Part shown: positions 1 through 7,833 of the stretch, one piece after another
Layout: each line of letters opens with the position of its first letter
Numbering within the stretch: the stretch's first letter is position 1
Source: Betaproteobacteria bacterium
GTDB taxonomy: Bacteria > Pseudomonadota > Gammaproteobacteria > Burkholderiales > SG8-41
Direction of reading: 5' to 3'
DNA: 41,315 bases
Assembly (NCBI GenBank): GCA_947467315.1
Contig: CANIID010000010.1
Span: forward strand, 1 to 41,315
Notes under the pieces: model-generated
Told to the model about the DNA's origin: nothing
What the model saw: the letters and a program-made list of their open reading frames with translations, nothing else
Database searches by the model: none
Translations under genes and position numbers: made by a program

Positions 1-33
1 GATTGCTGCGGTTTGAGATACAACGCGGGACAT
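1..33 (-). CDS. 5' end of an unidentified gene, cut by the window edge
   Basis: Only the first eleven codons are visible on the minus strand (MSRVVSQTAAI). The ATG is preceded by an AAGGA-type ribosome binding site about five bases upstream, and the frame is open to the window edge. It lies downstream of the Bug gene on the same strand, about 70 bases away, so the two may be cotranscribed. The product cannot be named from so little sequence. Confidence 0.4.
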   Translation of the reverse strand, partial: MSRVVSQTAAI

Positions 34-52
34 GGGTTTCCTTGAGTGTGTC

Positions 53-68
53 TCCCTGATTACAGGGA
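53..68. repeat. small hairpin between Bug gene and next gene
   Basis: A 6-bp perfect stem TCCCTG/CAGGGA with a 4-base ATTA loop lies between the stop of the Bug gene and the start of the next minus-strand gene. It has no T-tract, so it would be a weak terminator or attenuator at best. Confidence 0.3.
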
Positions 69-101
69 ATGTAAATCCAACGATTGCGGCAGTCCAGCAA
101 G

Positions 102-1070
102 CTAGTCGATGCGCATGCCGGCCTCTTTCACCACTTTGCGCCATTTCACGAGTTCATCCTTGATTAGCGCGCTGAACTGTTCGGGCGTGCCGCCGATACT
201 TTCAAGGCTCTGGCCGGCGAACCCTGCCTTGACTTCGGCGCGGTCGAGCGCGCGATTCATTTCGCTGTTCAGCCGCAGGGTGATTGCTGCCGGCGTCTTG
301 GCGGGCGCGAGGATGCCGAACCACGCCGTGGTCTCATAACCCGGCAGCGCGGCTTCCGCGAGGCTCGGCAGGTTCGGTGTAAAGGGCGACCGCTTGGCGC
401 TGGTGACAGCAAGCGGCCGCAAACGGCCTTGCTTCACATGCGGTAACGCCGTGGGCTGGCTGCCAAACGTGACTTGTGTTTCGCCCGACAACACGGCGAT
501 CAATGCCGCCGCGACGCCTTTGTAGGGCACGTGCGCCACGCGAACGCCGCCCATGCTGTTGAACAATTCACCGGCGAGATGCGCGGCCGCGCCATTGCCG
601 CCGGACGAATAAAAAAGTTCGCCCGGCCGCGCCTTGGCCAGCGCAATCAGCTCTTTCACCGATTTCACGGGCAACGACGGATGCACCACCAGCACATACA
701 CGGTGGAAGCGACCAGCACCACCGGCGCGAAATCGCGCAGCGTGTCGTAAGACAGATTCGGATACAGCGCCGGGTTCACCGTCACGGTCGGCGTGGTCAA
801 CATGAGCGTGTAGCCATCCGGCGGCGCTTTCGCCAGCAGTTCAAGCGCGATGTTGCCGCTGGCGCCGGAGCGGTAGTCGATGACGACCTGCTGGCCGAGT
901 TGCTCACTCAGGCGCGGCGTGAACTGCCGCGCCACCACATCCGCGCCGCCGCCCGGCGGAAACCCGACCACCATGCGCACCGGCTTCGCGGGGTAGTCCT
1001 GCGCAGCTACCACCGGCGCTATGCCGCTCAAGCCGAAGCACAGGATGGATAGTGCATGAGCGTGGCGCAT
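102..1070 (-). CDS. Bug/TctC family tripartite tricarboxylate transporter substrate-binding protein
   Basis: Periplasmic solute receptor of 322 residues, the usual family length. A signal peptide covers residues 1-23 (cleavage near VVAA-QDYP). The two ligand loops typical of Bug proteins are present: GFPPGGGADVVAR at 36-48 and the region leading to PPDGYTL at 83-89. The inter-domain VPYKG motif is at 181-185. The start is supported by GGAG seven bases upstream. The ligand is not known; relatives bind small carboxylates and related compounds. No TctA/TctB partner is nearby, so it is an orphan receptor. Confidence 0.93.
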   Translation of the reverse strand: MRHAHALSILCFGLSGIAPVVAAQDYPAKPVRMVVGFPPGGGADVVARQFTPRLSEQLGQQVVIDYRSGASGNIALELLAKAPPDGYTLMLTTPTVTVNPALYPNLSYDTLRDFAPVVLVASTVYVLVVHPSLPVKSVKELIALAKARPGELFYSSGGNGAAAHLAGELFNSMGGVRVAHVPYKGVAAALIAVLSGETQVTFGSQPTALPHVKQGRLRPLAVTSAKRSPFTPNLPSLAEAALPGYETTAWFGILAPAKTPAAITLRLNSEMNRALDRAEVKAGFAGQSLESIGGTPEQFSALIKDELVKWRKVVKEAGMRID

Positions 1071-1167
1071 GAGGCGTCTCCGATTGCGAAAGGTACAGTG
1101 CGTTGTAACTATTAAAGTTCGACAGAAAGCATTGCATGTCGCTGCGGCTCAGTCCCTTCCCCTTCAG

Positions 1168-1261
1168 GGCATAGGTATCTACACATCTCGACGAAACTGC
1201 TCCCTCGCCCCGCGTGCGGGGAGAGGGGACAGTATTTTGGAGATGTGTAGATACCTATGCC
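1168..1261. repeat. 21-bp perfect inverted repeat around a GC-rich hairpin
   Basis: Arms 1168-1188 and 1241-1261 are exact reverse complements (GGCATAGGTATCTACACATCT). The 52-base spacer holds a smaller GC-rich palindrome of CCCTCGCCCCGCG/CGGGGAGAGGGG type. The element is embedded in a second inverted repeat (1260-1338), with CCTTCAGG-like sequence at both outer borders. This looks like a nested non-coding repeat rather than a gene. It lies in the roughly 415-base gap between a Bug gene and MmgE, which are divergently transcribed. Confidence 0.75.
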
Positions 1262-1338
1262 TTCAGGGGGAAGGTTAGGATGGGGGTGGGGTTATCACCG
1301 TGCTGACCCCACCCCCATCCCAGCCTTCCCCCTGAAGG
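1260..1338. repeat. 32-bp inverted repeat (CCCCACCCCCATCC type)
   Basis: Arms 1260-1291 and 1307-1338 pair over 32 bases with two mismatches. Each arm combines a CCTTCAGGGGGAAGG block with a GATGGGGGTGGGG block. The spacer is 15 bases. A transcript would form a very stable hairpin. It has no coding potential and resembles the intergenic REP-like repeats common in betaproteobacterial genomes. Confidence 0.7.
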
Positions 1339-1381
1339 GGAAGGAGTTTCTTTGAAGCGCCTTTTCATTGGGGCCTGAATA
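1324..1381 (+). repeat. 58-bp dispersed repeat, copy 1
   Basis: Begins with the hairpin CCTTCCCC-CTGAA-GGGGAAGG and continues to CCTGAATA. A second copy of the same length at 5221-5278 differs at only a few positions. The remaining sequence up to the MmgE start (1382-1485) shows no further feature apart from a GGGGAA ribosome-binding region near 1471. Confidence 0.75.
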
Positions 1382-1485
1382 GACGCGGCACGTTATTCTA
1401 AAGGATGAGACAGAGTCGCACACCGGGATCGTATCGTCGCAAAGATTCGCTGTAATATCCCGCGTTCATTGGGGAAAACTGCGTG

Positions 1486-2886
1486 ATGAAACCTACCGGC
1501 AACATTCGTACCATCGTCGAGCGCATCGGCGACTACACGGCGAATTTACGCGCCGAAGACATCGGCCCACAGGTGCTCGACTACACCAAGCGCATCCTGC
1601 TCGACTCGCTGGCGTGCGCCTATGGCGGCCTTGAAAGCGAGCCCGCGCGCATCGTGCGGCGCGGCATCGGCGAGATCGACAACGGCGCGCAGGCGACCCT
1701 GATCGGCAAAGGCATCAAAGCCAACGCGCAGTTCGCGGCGCTGGCCAACGGCGTCGCCATTCGCTATCAGGATTACAACGATGTTTATTTCGGCCCGGCA
1801 TGGACCGCGCATCCCAGCGACACCATCGCCACGGTGCTGGCAGCCGCCGAGTGGGCGGGGCGTTCGGGGATCGACTTTTTACTCGGCATGATTGCCGCGT
1901 ATGAAGTGCAGATGCGCTTCTCCGATTTGCCGGTGGCCAAAAACCTGTGGCATCGCGGCTGGCATCACACGGCGGCGTGTTCGTACGCGGGTGCAGCGGG
2001 CGCGGCGCGCATGCTGGGCCTGAACGCGCAGCAGACCGGCCATGCGATTGCGCTCGCCGGTGCGCGCTCAAACACATTCGCGGAAATTCGCCACGGCGAC
2101 ATTCCGATGGACAAGGCGCTGTCCGCGCCCATCGTCGCCAGTCAGGCGATTCTGTACGCGCTGCTGGCGCGGCAGGGGTTCACCGGATGCACCACGTTGC
2201 TCGAAGGCCCGTATGGTTTTGCGCACGCGGTGGCGGGCGGCGTGGATGTGGAGCCGCTGGTGCCGTGCACGGGCGATTTTCGTATCCTCAAAATCGGCCT
2301 CAAACCCTATCCGGTCGAAGGCATGACGCCGGCGATGGTGCAGGCCGCCATTGAGTTGCGCGAGGCGCATCATATCCAGCCGCAGGAAGTGCAGGCAATC
2401 CGCATTTTTGCGCACGAAGAAGCCGTGACCAAGCCGAGCTGGGATGACCACAAATTCAAGCCCGTGAACAAGGAAACCGCCGACCACAGCTTTTACTACT
2501 GCACGGCGGTGGGGCTGGTGGCGGGCGACTGCACCTCCGAACAATTCAACGACCGTTGGCTGCAAGACGCGGACGTGGCGCGCCTGATGGTGCTCTGCAC
2601 GCTCGAAGCCAAGCCGGAATTGACCGCGCTGTTCAAACAGGGTGGACGGCCGGCGGCAGTCGAAGTCAAAACAGCGCGCGGCGTTTTTTACCGAGAGGTG
2701 CTGTATCCCAAGGGCGACCCCAACAATCCAATGACGTGGGACGATGTGACGCGCAAGTTTCGGAAACAATCCGAGGCCATCATCACCCCGGCCGTCGCGG
2801 ACGAAATCGTCACACGTGTGAGCGCGATGGAACGCGAAACCGATATGCGTGATTTTGCGCGGTTGCTGGGTGCTGCCGCGCGCTGA
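1486..2886 (+). CDS. MmgE/PrpD family protein
   Basis: 466-residue cytoplasmic protein of the MmgE/PrpD family, which includes 2-methylcitrate dehydratase (PrpD), cis-aconitate decarboxylase and iminodisuccinate-processing enzymes. The helical N-terminal domain carries the family signature of LANG at 86-89, a D/N-rich stretch near 95-99 and HPSD at 109-112. The smaller C-terminal domain begins near residue 270. ATG at 1486 is chosen, with GGGGAA about ten bases upstream; GTG at 1483 is equally placed. A ModA-like binding protein follows 28 bases downstream. The exact substrate cannot be assigned; it is one of four family members here. Confidence 0.92.
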   Translation: MKPTGNIRTIVERIGDYTANLRAEDIGPQVLDYTKRILLDSLACAYGGLESEPARIVRRGIGEIDNGAQATLIGKGIKANAQFAALANGVAIRYQDYNDVYFGPAWTAHPSDTIATVLAAAEWAGRSGIDFLLGMIAAYEVQMRFSDLPVAKNLWHRGWHHTAACSYAGAAGAARMLGLNAQQTGHAIALAGARSNTFAEIRHGDIPMDKALSAPIVASQAILYALLARQGFTGCTTLLEGPYGFAHAVAGGVDVEPLVPCTGDFRILKIGLKPYPVEGMTPAMVQAAIELREAHHIQPQEVQAIRIFAHEEAVTKPSWDDHKFKPVNKETADHSFYYCTAVGLVAGDCTSEQFNDRWLQDADVARLMVLCTLEAKPELTALFKQGGRPAAVEVKTARGVFYREVLYPKGDPNNPMTWDDVTRKFRKQSEAIITPAVADEIVTRVSAMERETDMRDFARLLGAAAR

Positions 2887-2914
2887 TGTTCCCATCATTT
2901 GGAGAGCAATCACC

Positions 2915-3682
2915 ATGAAAAAACAAGTATGGAAGATTAGCGCGAAGGTGTTGGCCCTGATTTTGGCGTCGCTTCCCGCGCAGGCCGAGGAAGTCGCGGT
3001 CGTGGTCTCCAATAACTTTAGGGCGGTTATGGAAGGTCTTGCACCGCAGTTTGAAAAGACGTCCGGACACAAGCTGGTGATTACCTATGGCTCTACCAAT
3101 CCGTTGAAGGCCCGGATTGAGAAGGGAGAGGCTTTTGATTTTGCGATACTGAGCAGTGTCACGATTGACGACCTTATCAAGCGGGATAGGTTGGTTGCCA
3201 CGACACGTGCCGCTATTGCGAGAACGGGCATGGGCGTGGCGATTCGCAATGGCGCGCCGAGACCCAACATCAATACAACAGAGGATTTCAAGCGGGCGCT
3301 CATAGACGCGAAATCTATCGCTTTTCTCGAGCAGGGATTGACCGGAGTCTATCTGAAGGGGCTATTCCAGCGACTCGGTATTGCTGAAGTTCTGAAATCA
3401 AAGATCAAGTACATACGCCCAAGCGAAGCCGTTGCCGAAGGGGAGGCCGAAATCGGGATTACGCAGATCAGCGAAATCCTGCCCGTGGCGGGTGTGGAAT
3501 TGGCAGGTCCGCTGCCATCTGAAATACAGAGCTACGCTACTATTGCTGCTGCCATTGGCAGCAATGCCAAGCAAGCCGACGCGGCCAAGGTGCTGCTCAT
3601 TTACCTGGGATCGCCCAATGCAGCAAGCGTAATTAAGGCGAATGGGATGGAGCCGACAACGACTAAGCCAAGCGGGCAGTGA
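2915..3682 (+). CDS. substrate-binding protein, molybdate-binding ModA-like
   Basis: 255-residue periplasmic protein with a signal peptide (MKKQVWKISAKVLALILASLPAQA, about 24 residues). The mature part begins AEEVAVVVSNNFRAVMEGL, then shows GSTNPLKARIEKGEAFDFAIL and a C-terminal VLLIYLGSPNAASVI, which is the pattern of the ModA-like extracellular solute-binding fold. ATG at 2915 is preferred because GGAG lies just upstream and the signal peptide starts there; the longer reading would overlap MmgE. No ABC permease or ATPase is adjacent. Codon use is visibly less GC-rich than in neighbouring genes. The ligand is unknown, and the MmgE neighbour argues for an organic acid rather than molybdate. 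Confidence 0.85.
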   Translation: MKKQVWKISAKVLALILASLPAQAEEVAVVVSNNFRAVMEGLAPQFEKTSGHKLVITYGSTNPLKARIEKGEAFDFAILSSVTIDDLIKRDRLVATTRAAIARTGMGVAIRNGAPRPNINTTEDFKRALIDAKSIAFLEQGLTGVYLKGLFQRLGIAEVLKSKIKYIRPSEAVAEGEAEIGITQISEILPVAGVELAGPLPSEIQSYATIAAAIGSNAKQADAAKVLLIYLGSPNAASVIKANGMEPTTTKPSGQ

Positions 3683-3801
3683 ACGGCAACTTCGGAGAAA
3701 CGCGACTGACTCGATTTCGACGCGCCCTCCTCAAAACCAAGCGCTGGATCAAAGCCGGCACTGAATGTCAGCTCAAGTCCCAATTGTTGAGACCCATTAA
3801 A

Positions 3802-3928
3802 CTTCGTGACATTTGTGGTTGTCACACTTCTTTCCCTCACCCCCGGCCCCTCTCCCGGAGGGCGAGGGGAGAAAAGCCCTTCTCCCTCCGGGAGAAGGGT
3901 TGGGATGAGGGAAAAAGATGTCACGAAG
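3802..3928. repeat. composite inverted-repeat element
   Basis: Outer 11-bp arms CTTCGTGACAT (3802-3812) and ATGTCACGAAG (3918-3928) enclose further paired blocks: CCCTCA/TGAGGG, then CTCTCCCGGAGGG and CTTCTCCCTCCGGGAGAAGG. The whole 127 bases can fold into a long branched hairpin. It lies between the ModA-like gene (+) and the alpha-hydroxy-acid oxidase (-), which converge here, so it may also end transcription from both sides. Nothing else is seen in 3683-3801. Confidence 0.65.
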
Positions 3929-3952
3929 ATACGTAATTCTCAATAGTAGAGG

Positions 3953-5125
3953 TTACTTTCCCGGAGCGTGACGCGCGAAAATGTGCGGGCCGATTTCGGC
4001 AACCCGCCGCGCGCCGATGTAGCCGAAGCTGCGCTCCATTTCGTCCGACAGTATCTTGATCGCGCGCGCGGCACCTGCTTGCCCGCCGCAGGCCGTGCCG
4101 TAAAGGGTTGCCCGGCCGACCAGCACCATCTTCGCGCCGAGGCCCAATGCCTTGACGATGTCGCTGCCGCGACGGATGCCGCTGTCGAGAATCACCGTGC
4201 AGCGGTCGCCGACGGCTTCAACGATCTCCGGCAATACGTCGATGGTGGCTATCGCGCTATCAAACGCGCGTCCGCCGTGATTCGACACGACGATGCCGTC
4301 GGCGCCCGCATCGACGGCGGCTCTTGCCTGATCCGCGCTCAGGATGCTTTTGACGATCAGCTTGCGCGGCCAGAAGTCGCGGAATTTGCGGATGTGTTCC
4401 CAGGTCATCGCCTGAAATGCTTTCGGACGCACGCGCGTTATGCCGTCGAGCACGGTATGGCGGTAGCGGTCGGGAAAGTTGGCGTTGGTGGGCAGGCCGT
4501 CGTTCATGACGTATTTGCCCATCACGCGCCATAGCCAGCCGGGATGCATCATCATGTCCACCGCCGCTGTCACATTGGGCTTGAACGGAAACGAAAATCC
4601 GTTGCGCTCGTTGTGCTCGCGCCCGCGACCCGGCGCGGCGTCGATGGTCACCACCAGTGCTTCCCAACCCAGATCGCGCGCACGTGTGACCATTTCGTAG
4701 GAACCCGCTTCATCCGCCCACGGATAAAGCTGGAACCACTTGCGCGCATCGGGCACGGCCCTGCTGACTTCCTCCATGGCGGTCAGCGCGCCTGTGGCCA
4801 GCGTAAAAGGAATGCCCGCCGCAGCAGCGGCCCTCGCCAGTTCGATTTCGCCTTGATACCACATCAGTCCCGCGCTGCCGGTGGGGGCGATGCCGAACGG
4901 CAGGTTGATGCGCTGGCCGAAAATTTCGGTGCCGAGATCGCGCGTTGACCAGTCGTTGAGAAAACGCGTGTGCAGCTTGATGCGCTGAAATGCCGCGCGG
5001 TTTTCTTCGAGGGAAATGCCGTCCTCGGTACCCTTATCGACGTATTCGAAGATGCCTTTGGGCAGACGGCGCTGTGCCATCTCGCGCAGATCAAAGATGT
5101 TGTAGCACTGATCAAGGGTGGTCAT
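3953..5125 (-). CDS. FMN-dependent alpha-hydroxy acid oxidase/dehydrogenase
   Basis: 390-residue TIM-barrel flavoprotein of the glycolate oxidase, L-lactate dehydrogenase (LldD) and mandelate dehydrogenase family, oxidising L-2-hydroxy acids to 2-oxo acids. Visible features are the N-terminal RRLPKGIFEYVDKGTED, the FMN-contacting PTGSAG, LIVKSI before the active site, the catalytic SNHGGR around residue 281-286 (His base and substrate-binding Arg), and the phosphate-binding DSGIRRGSDIVKALGLGA and LVGRATLYG. The usual STxSxxS stretch is replaced by LATGAL, which may alter specificity. No strong ribosome binding site was found. It follows the SMP-30 lactonase gene on the same strand. Confidence 0.93.
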   Translation of the reverse strand: MTTLDQCYNIFDLREMAQRRLPKGIFEYVDKGTEDGISLEENRAAFQRIKLHTRFLNDWSTRDLGTEIFGQRINLPFGIAPTGSAGLMWYQGEIELARAAAAAGIPFTLATGALTAMEEVSRAVPDARKWFQLYPWADEAGSYEMVTRARDLGWEALVVTIDAAPGRGREHNERNGFSFPFKPNVTAAVDMMMHPGWLWRVMGKYVMNDGLPTNANFPDRYRHTVLDGITRVRPKAFQAMTWEHIRKFRDFWPRKLIVKSILSADQARAAVDAGADGIVVSNHGGRAFDSAIATIDVLPEIVEAVGDRCTVILDSGIRRGSDIVKALGLGAKMVLVGRATLYGTACGGQAGAARAIKILSDEMERSFGYIGARRVAEIGPHIFARHAPGK

Positions 5126-5220
5126 GGGATTGTTCTTTCGGCAAGATGCTTGTGTTTGTTGAATCCTAGCTGTTCAGGTTCGCGAGAGAAAGCATTTGCG
5201 GAAATACTTACGCGCTGGTT

Positions 5221-5278
5221 CCTTCCCCCTGAAGGGGAAGGAGTTTCTTTGAGCCGCCTTTTCCTTGGAACCTGAATA
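5221..5278 (+). repeat. 58-bp dispersed repeat, copy 2
   Basis: Nearly identical to 1324-1381, including the CCTTCCCC/GGGGAAGG hairpin and the CCTGAATA end. A 9-bp inverted repeat TTCAGGTTC (5173-5181) and GAACCTGAA (5268-5276) frames it. It lies upstream of the oxidase gene and downstream of the lactonase gene. The rest of the gap 5126-5308 shows nothing recognisable. Confidence 0.7.
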
Positions 5279-5308
5279 ATTACACTTGATAGCAATTTTA
5301 TTAAAAGC

Positions 5309-6208
5309 CTACTTGCGCAATTTATACCAGGGATGCGGATTGCCCGGCACCTTCACGCGCAGCGTGTACACGGACGTATGCGCGCAGCAGAACAGCGTGC
5401 GCATGTCTGGCCCGCCGAAGGCGAAATTCACCGATTGTTCGGGGAATTTGATAACGCCCACGCGCGAACCGTCGGGGTTCCACACGGCGATGCCACCCGG
5501 TGCGGTGCAGTACACGCGGCCGAGGCTATCGACTTTCAATCCATCAGGGATACCCGGCTCGCCGCCGTTGGCGTCGGCGAAAATGCCGCGGCCCGTCATG
5601 TTGCCTGCGGCGTCGAGATCAATGCGATGCACGTATTTCGACGAGCGTGTGTTGGCCACATACAGCGTGCGCTCGTCGGGTGAGAGCGCGAGGCCGTTCG
5701 GATACTCGCAGTTCGCGATCAGACTGACGGTGCCGTCGGTCGCCACGCGATACACACCCGCGCCGTCCCACAGATTGTTGTCGCCCTCGCGGCCCGGTAT
5801 CTCGCGCTCATGATACGGGCGGCGTTTGTCGGGGTCGGTGAAATAAATGCTGCCGTTGGAGTGGCACACGACATCGTTGGGGCGGCTGAAGCGCCCGCCC
5901 TTGTATTTATCGGCCAGCACTTCGACCTTGCCGTCCGCGCCCGTGCGCGTGACTTTGCGCCCATCGCCTTCGCACACGATCAACCGGCCCTGCAAATCAA
6001 ACGTAGTCCCATTGCCGCCCTCGGTGTTGCGTACCAGTTCCGCCTTTTGGCCGATTTTGACTTTGTGCAGACGGTTCGGGCGCAGATCAACGAAATACCA
6101 GAAATCATCGGGATGCCACAGTGGGCCTTCGGTAAAGGTGAAGCCGGAGGCGACGGTTACGGCTTCGGTGGTTTCGAGCACTTCAGGCAGATAGTTCGCG
6201 GCGGACAT
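5309..6208 (-). CDS. SMP-30/gluconolactonase/LRE family protein
   Basis: 299-residue six-bladed beta-propeller lactonase. Blade and metal-site motifs are FTEGPLWHPDD (residues about 24-34, with the metal-binding Glu), RPNDVVCHSNGSIYFTDP, YPNGLALSPDERTLYVANT and GIPDGLKVDSLGRVYCTAPGG. These supply the Glu, Asn, Asn and Asp that hold the divalent cation in gluconolactonase and SMP-30. The start is supported by AAGGAG six bases upstream. There is no signal peptide, so it is cytoplasmic. With the hydroxy-acid oxidase downstream it could belong to a sugar-acid or lactone breakdown route; the lactone itself cannot be deduced. Confidence 0.92.
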   Translation of the reverse strand: MSAANYLPEVLETTEAVTVASGFTFTEGPLWHPDDFWYFVDLRPNRLHKVKIGQKAELVRNTEGGNGTTFDLQGRLIVCEGDGRKVTRTGADGKVEVLADKYKGGRFSRPNDVVCHSNGSIYFTDPDKRRPYHEREIPGREGDNNLWDGAGVYRVATDGTVSLIANCEYPNGLALSPDERTLYVANTRSSKYVHRIDLDAAGNMTGRGIFADANGGEPGIPDGLKVDSLGRVYCTAPGGIAVWNPDGSRVGVIKFPEQSVNFAFGGPDMRTLFCCAHTSVYTLRVKVPGNPHPWYKLRK

Positions 6209-6292
6209 GCGTTGCTCCTTGATCGAATGAGTGAAATAGAGAATTTGGAATCGGGAATAGCAGCAGTGTAAAGCTTCACTGAAAAAGTTGCG

Positions 6293-6448
6293 TTACGGCA
6301 CCACCGGCAGCGCAGTGCTGATTTTGCCCTTGAGATATTGTTCTTTCAGCGATTGCACACCGGTAAGAAACTCTTCCATGGTCGAAGGGTTGTCGTTGTA
6401 CTGGCTCGACAGTTTTTGATGCGCGGCGATGTAGGCTTGATCGGTCAT
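6293..6448 (-). CDS. small hypothetical protein, 51 residues
   Basis: Reads MTDQAYIAAHQKLSSQYNDN at the start and ends ISTALPVVP, and is mostly helix-forming and hydrophilic. It sits in the 294-base gap between the CoA-transferase and lactonase genes, all on the same strand. An in-frame ATG two codons earlier (6454) is also possible. No clear ribosome binding site is seen; the upstream DNA is AT-rich and includes a degenerate copy of the dispersed AT repeat. No family is recognised. The position and the sensible amino-acid composition favour a real small gene, but this is not proved. Confidence 0.4.
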   Translation of the reverse strand: MTDQAYIAAHQKLSSQYNDNPSTMEEFLTGVQSLKEQYLKGKISTALPVVP

Positions 6449-6475
6449 GGGCATCTATTATAAATAATCGTTTAA

Positions 6476-6498
6476 AAACAAATGGTTACGTATTTGTT
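6476..6498 (-). repeat. degenerate, palindromic copy of the AT-rich dispersed repeat (copy a)
   Basis: The minus strand reads TAACCATTTGTTTTTAAA, matching the core TAAGTATTTGTTT with two changes. The plus strand over 6487-6498 reads TACGTATTTGTT, matching with one change. The two half-copies face each other and form the inverted repeat AACAAAT/ATTTGTT. It lies between the CoA-transferase stop and the small ORF. Confidence 0.4.
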
Positions 6499-6502
6499 GG
6501 TG

Positions 6503-7699
6503 CTACACCACATTGCGCTTTTTCAAATCCGCGATCTGCCCATCCTGATAACCGAGCTCGTGCAGAATTTCATCGGTGTGCTCACCGCAATCGGGCGTCA
6601 CGCTGCGTATTTCGTTGGGTGTGCGTGACAAGCGCACCGGCTGATTGACGAGGCCAATGTCGCCGAGTTGCGGATGATGGATCGGTGCAGACATCTGATT
6701 GTGTTGCACTTGCGGGTCGGCGAACACTTCATTCATTTTGTAAATCGGTCCGCCCGCCACGCCGCCGGCTTCGAATTTCGCCGACCAGTGCGCGCTGGTT
6801 TGTTTAATCATCGCTTCCTGCAAATCTTTGTTCAGCGCGGCACGGTTGGACGAGCGCGCCTTGCTGTCGATGTATTCGGGCTTGCTGATCAGATGATCGA
6901 GGCCGAGCGCCTTGCACAGCCGCCCGTACATCTCGTTGCCGCCGGCGGCGATGTTCATGTAGCCGTCGGCGGTTTGGAATACGCCGGTGGGTATCGACGT
7001 CGGATGGTCATTGCCTGCCTGCTCCGGTACTTCATGATCGATGGTCCAGCGCGCCGCCTGAAAATCCAGCAGCGCGATCATCGCGTTGAGCAGCGACACT
7101 TCCACCCACTGCCCTTCGCCGGAGACTTCGCGTTCGAGCAGCGCCGTCAAAATGCCCATCGCACAATACAGGCCCGCAGCGGAATCCGACACCGCGCAAC
7201 CCGCGCGCATCGGTCCGTGACCCGGCTCGCCGGTGATCGCCATCAAGCCGCCCATGCCCTGCGTCACCTGATCGAAACCCGGCCGCTTGGCGTAAGGGCC
7301 GTCCTGACCAAAACCGGAAATGCTCGCGAGCACGATTTTTTTGTTGATCTTTTTCAGCGACTCGTAATCGATGCCGAGACGGAACTTCACATCCGGGCGA
7401 TAGTTTTCCGCCACCACATCCGAGCGATCGACCAGTTGATTGAAAATTTTCAAGCCATCGGCGTCTTTCAGGTTCAGCGTGAAGCCGCGCTTGTTGCGAT
7501 GCAGATTCTGAAAATCCGCGCCGGTACGCGAACCGCCCCACGCTTCGGGCAGATTCAGCCCTGGCGGCGTTTCGATTTTGATCACATCCGCGCCCCAGTC
7601 GGCCAACTGGCGCACGGCAGTGGGGCCGGAGCGCACACGGGTCAGGTCAATAACGCGAAAACGGGCGAGCGGGCCGCGACGCGGCGTTGTGGTGTTCAT
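6503..7699 (-). CDS. CaiB/BaiF family (class III) CoA-transferase
   Basis: 398-residue enzyme moving CoA between carboxylic acids through an aspartyl-CoA thioester. It begins with LARFRVIDLTRVRSGPTAVRQL and ADVIKIE, typical of the family. The catalytic Asp is most likely D172 in GCAVSDSAAGLYCAMG, followed by the GEGQWVEVSLLNAM helix. The C-terminal part contains the VFADPQVQ motif common in formyl-CoA- and succinyl-CoA-dependent members. A weak AAGGA lies eleven bases before the start. It could activate an acid for downstream CoA-linked catabolism such as the crotonase at 15.3 kb, but the substrate is not assignable. Confidence 0.93.
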   Translation of the reverse strand: MNTTTPRRGPLARFRVIDLTRVRSGPTAVRQLADWGADVIKIETPPGLNLPEAWGGSRTGADFQNLHRNKRGFTLNLKDADGLKIFNQLVDRSDVVAENYRPDVKFRLGIDYESLKKINKKIVLASISGFGQDGPYAKRPGFDQVTQGMGGLMAITGEPGHGPMRAGCAVSDSAAGLYCAMGILTALLEREVSGEGQWVEVSLLNAMIALLDFQAARWTIDHEVPEQAGNDHPTSIPTGVFQTADGYMNIAAGGNEMYGRLCKALGLDHLISKPEYIDSKARSSNRAALNKDLQEAMIKQTSAHWSAKFEAGGVAGGPIYKMNEVFADPQVQHNQMSAPIHHPQLGDIGLVNQPVRLSRTPNEIRSVTPDCGEHTDEILHELGYQDGQIADLKKRNVV

Positions 7700-7820
7700 T
7701 GTCTGTAGTCCTTGAAATGGGAAAGTGCTGAAACCAGAGTGTATCCGCGTGCGCGATGCGCATCCTGCATCGGGCAGGCGTCAGTCACGCCCTGAAGCGG
7801 TATTGCAAGAATTCTTTAAT

Positions 7821-7833
7821 AAACAAATACTTA
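7821..7833 (-). repeat. AT-rich dispersed repeat, copy b
   Basis: On the minus strand the core TAAGTATTTGTTT is followed by ATTAAAGAATTC. Its first three bases are the TAA stop codon of the glycosyltransferase-like gene. The same core occurs at 11301, 18891, 28679 and 32805. Confidence 0.7.

Noticed and set aside
2068-3072. 334-codon minus-strand open frame across MmgE and the ModA-like gene
   Set aside because: Antisense to two genes with clear family motifs; His/Arg-rich composition typical of GC-rich antisense frames.
6668-7708. 346-codon plus-strand open frame
   Set aside because: Antisense to the CoA-transferase gene; Arg/His-rich and without recognisable domains.
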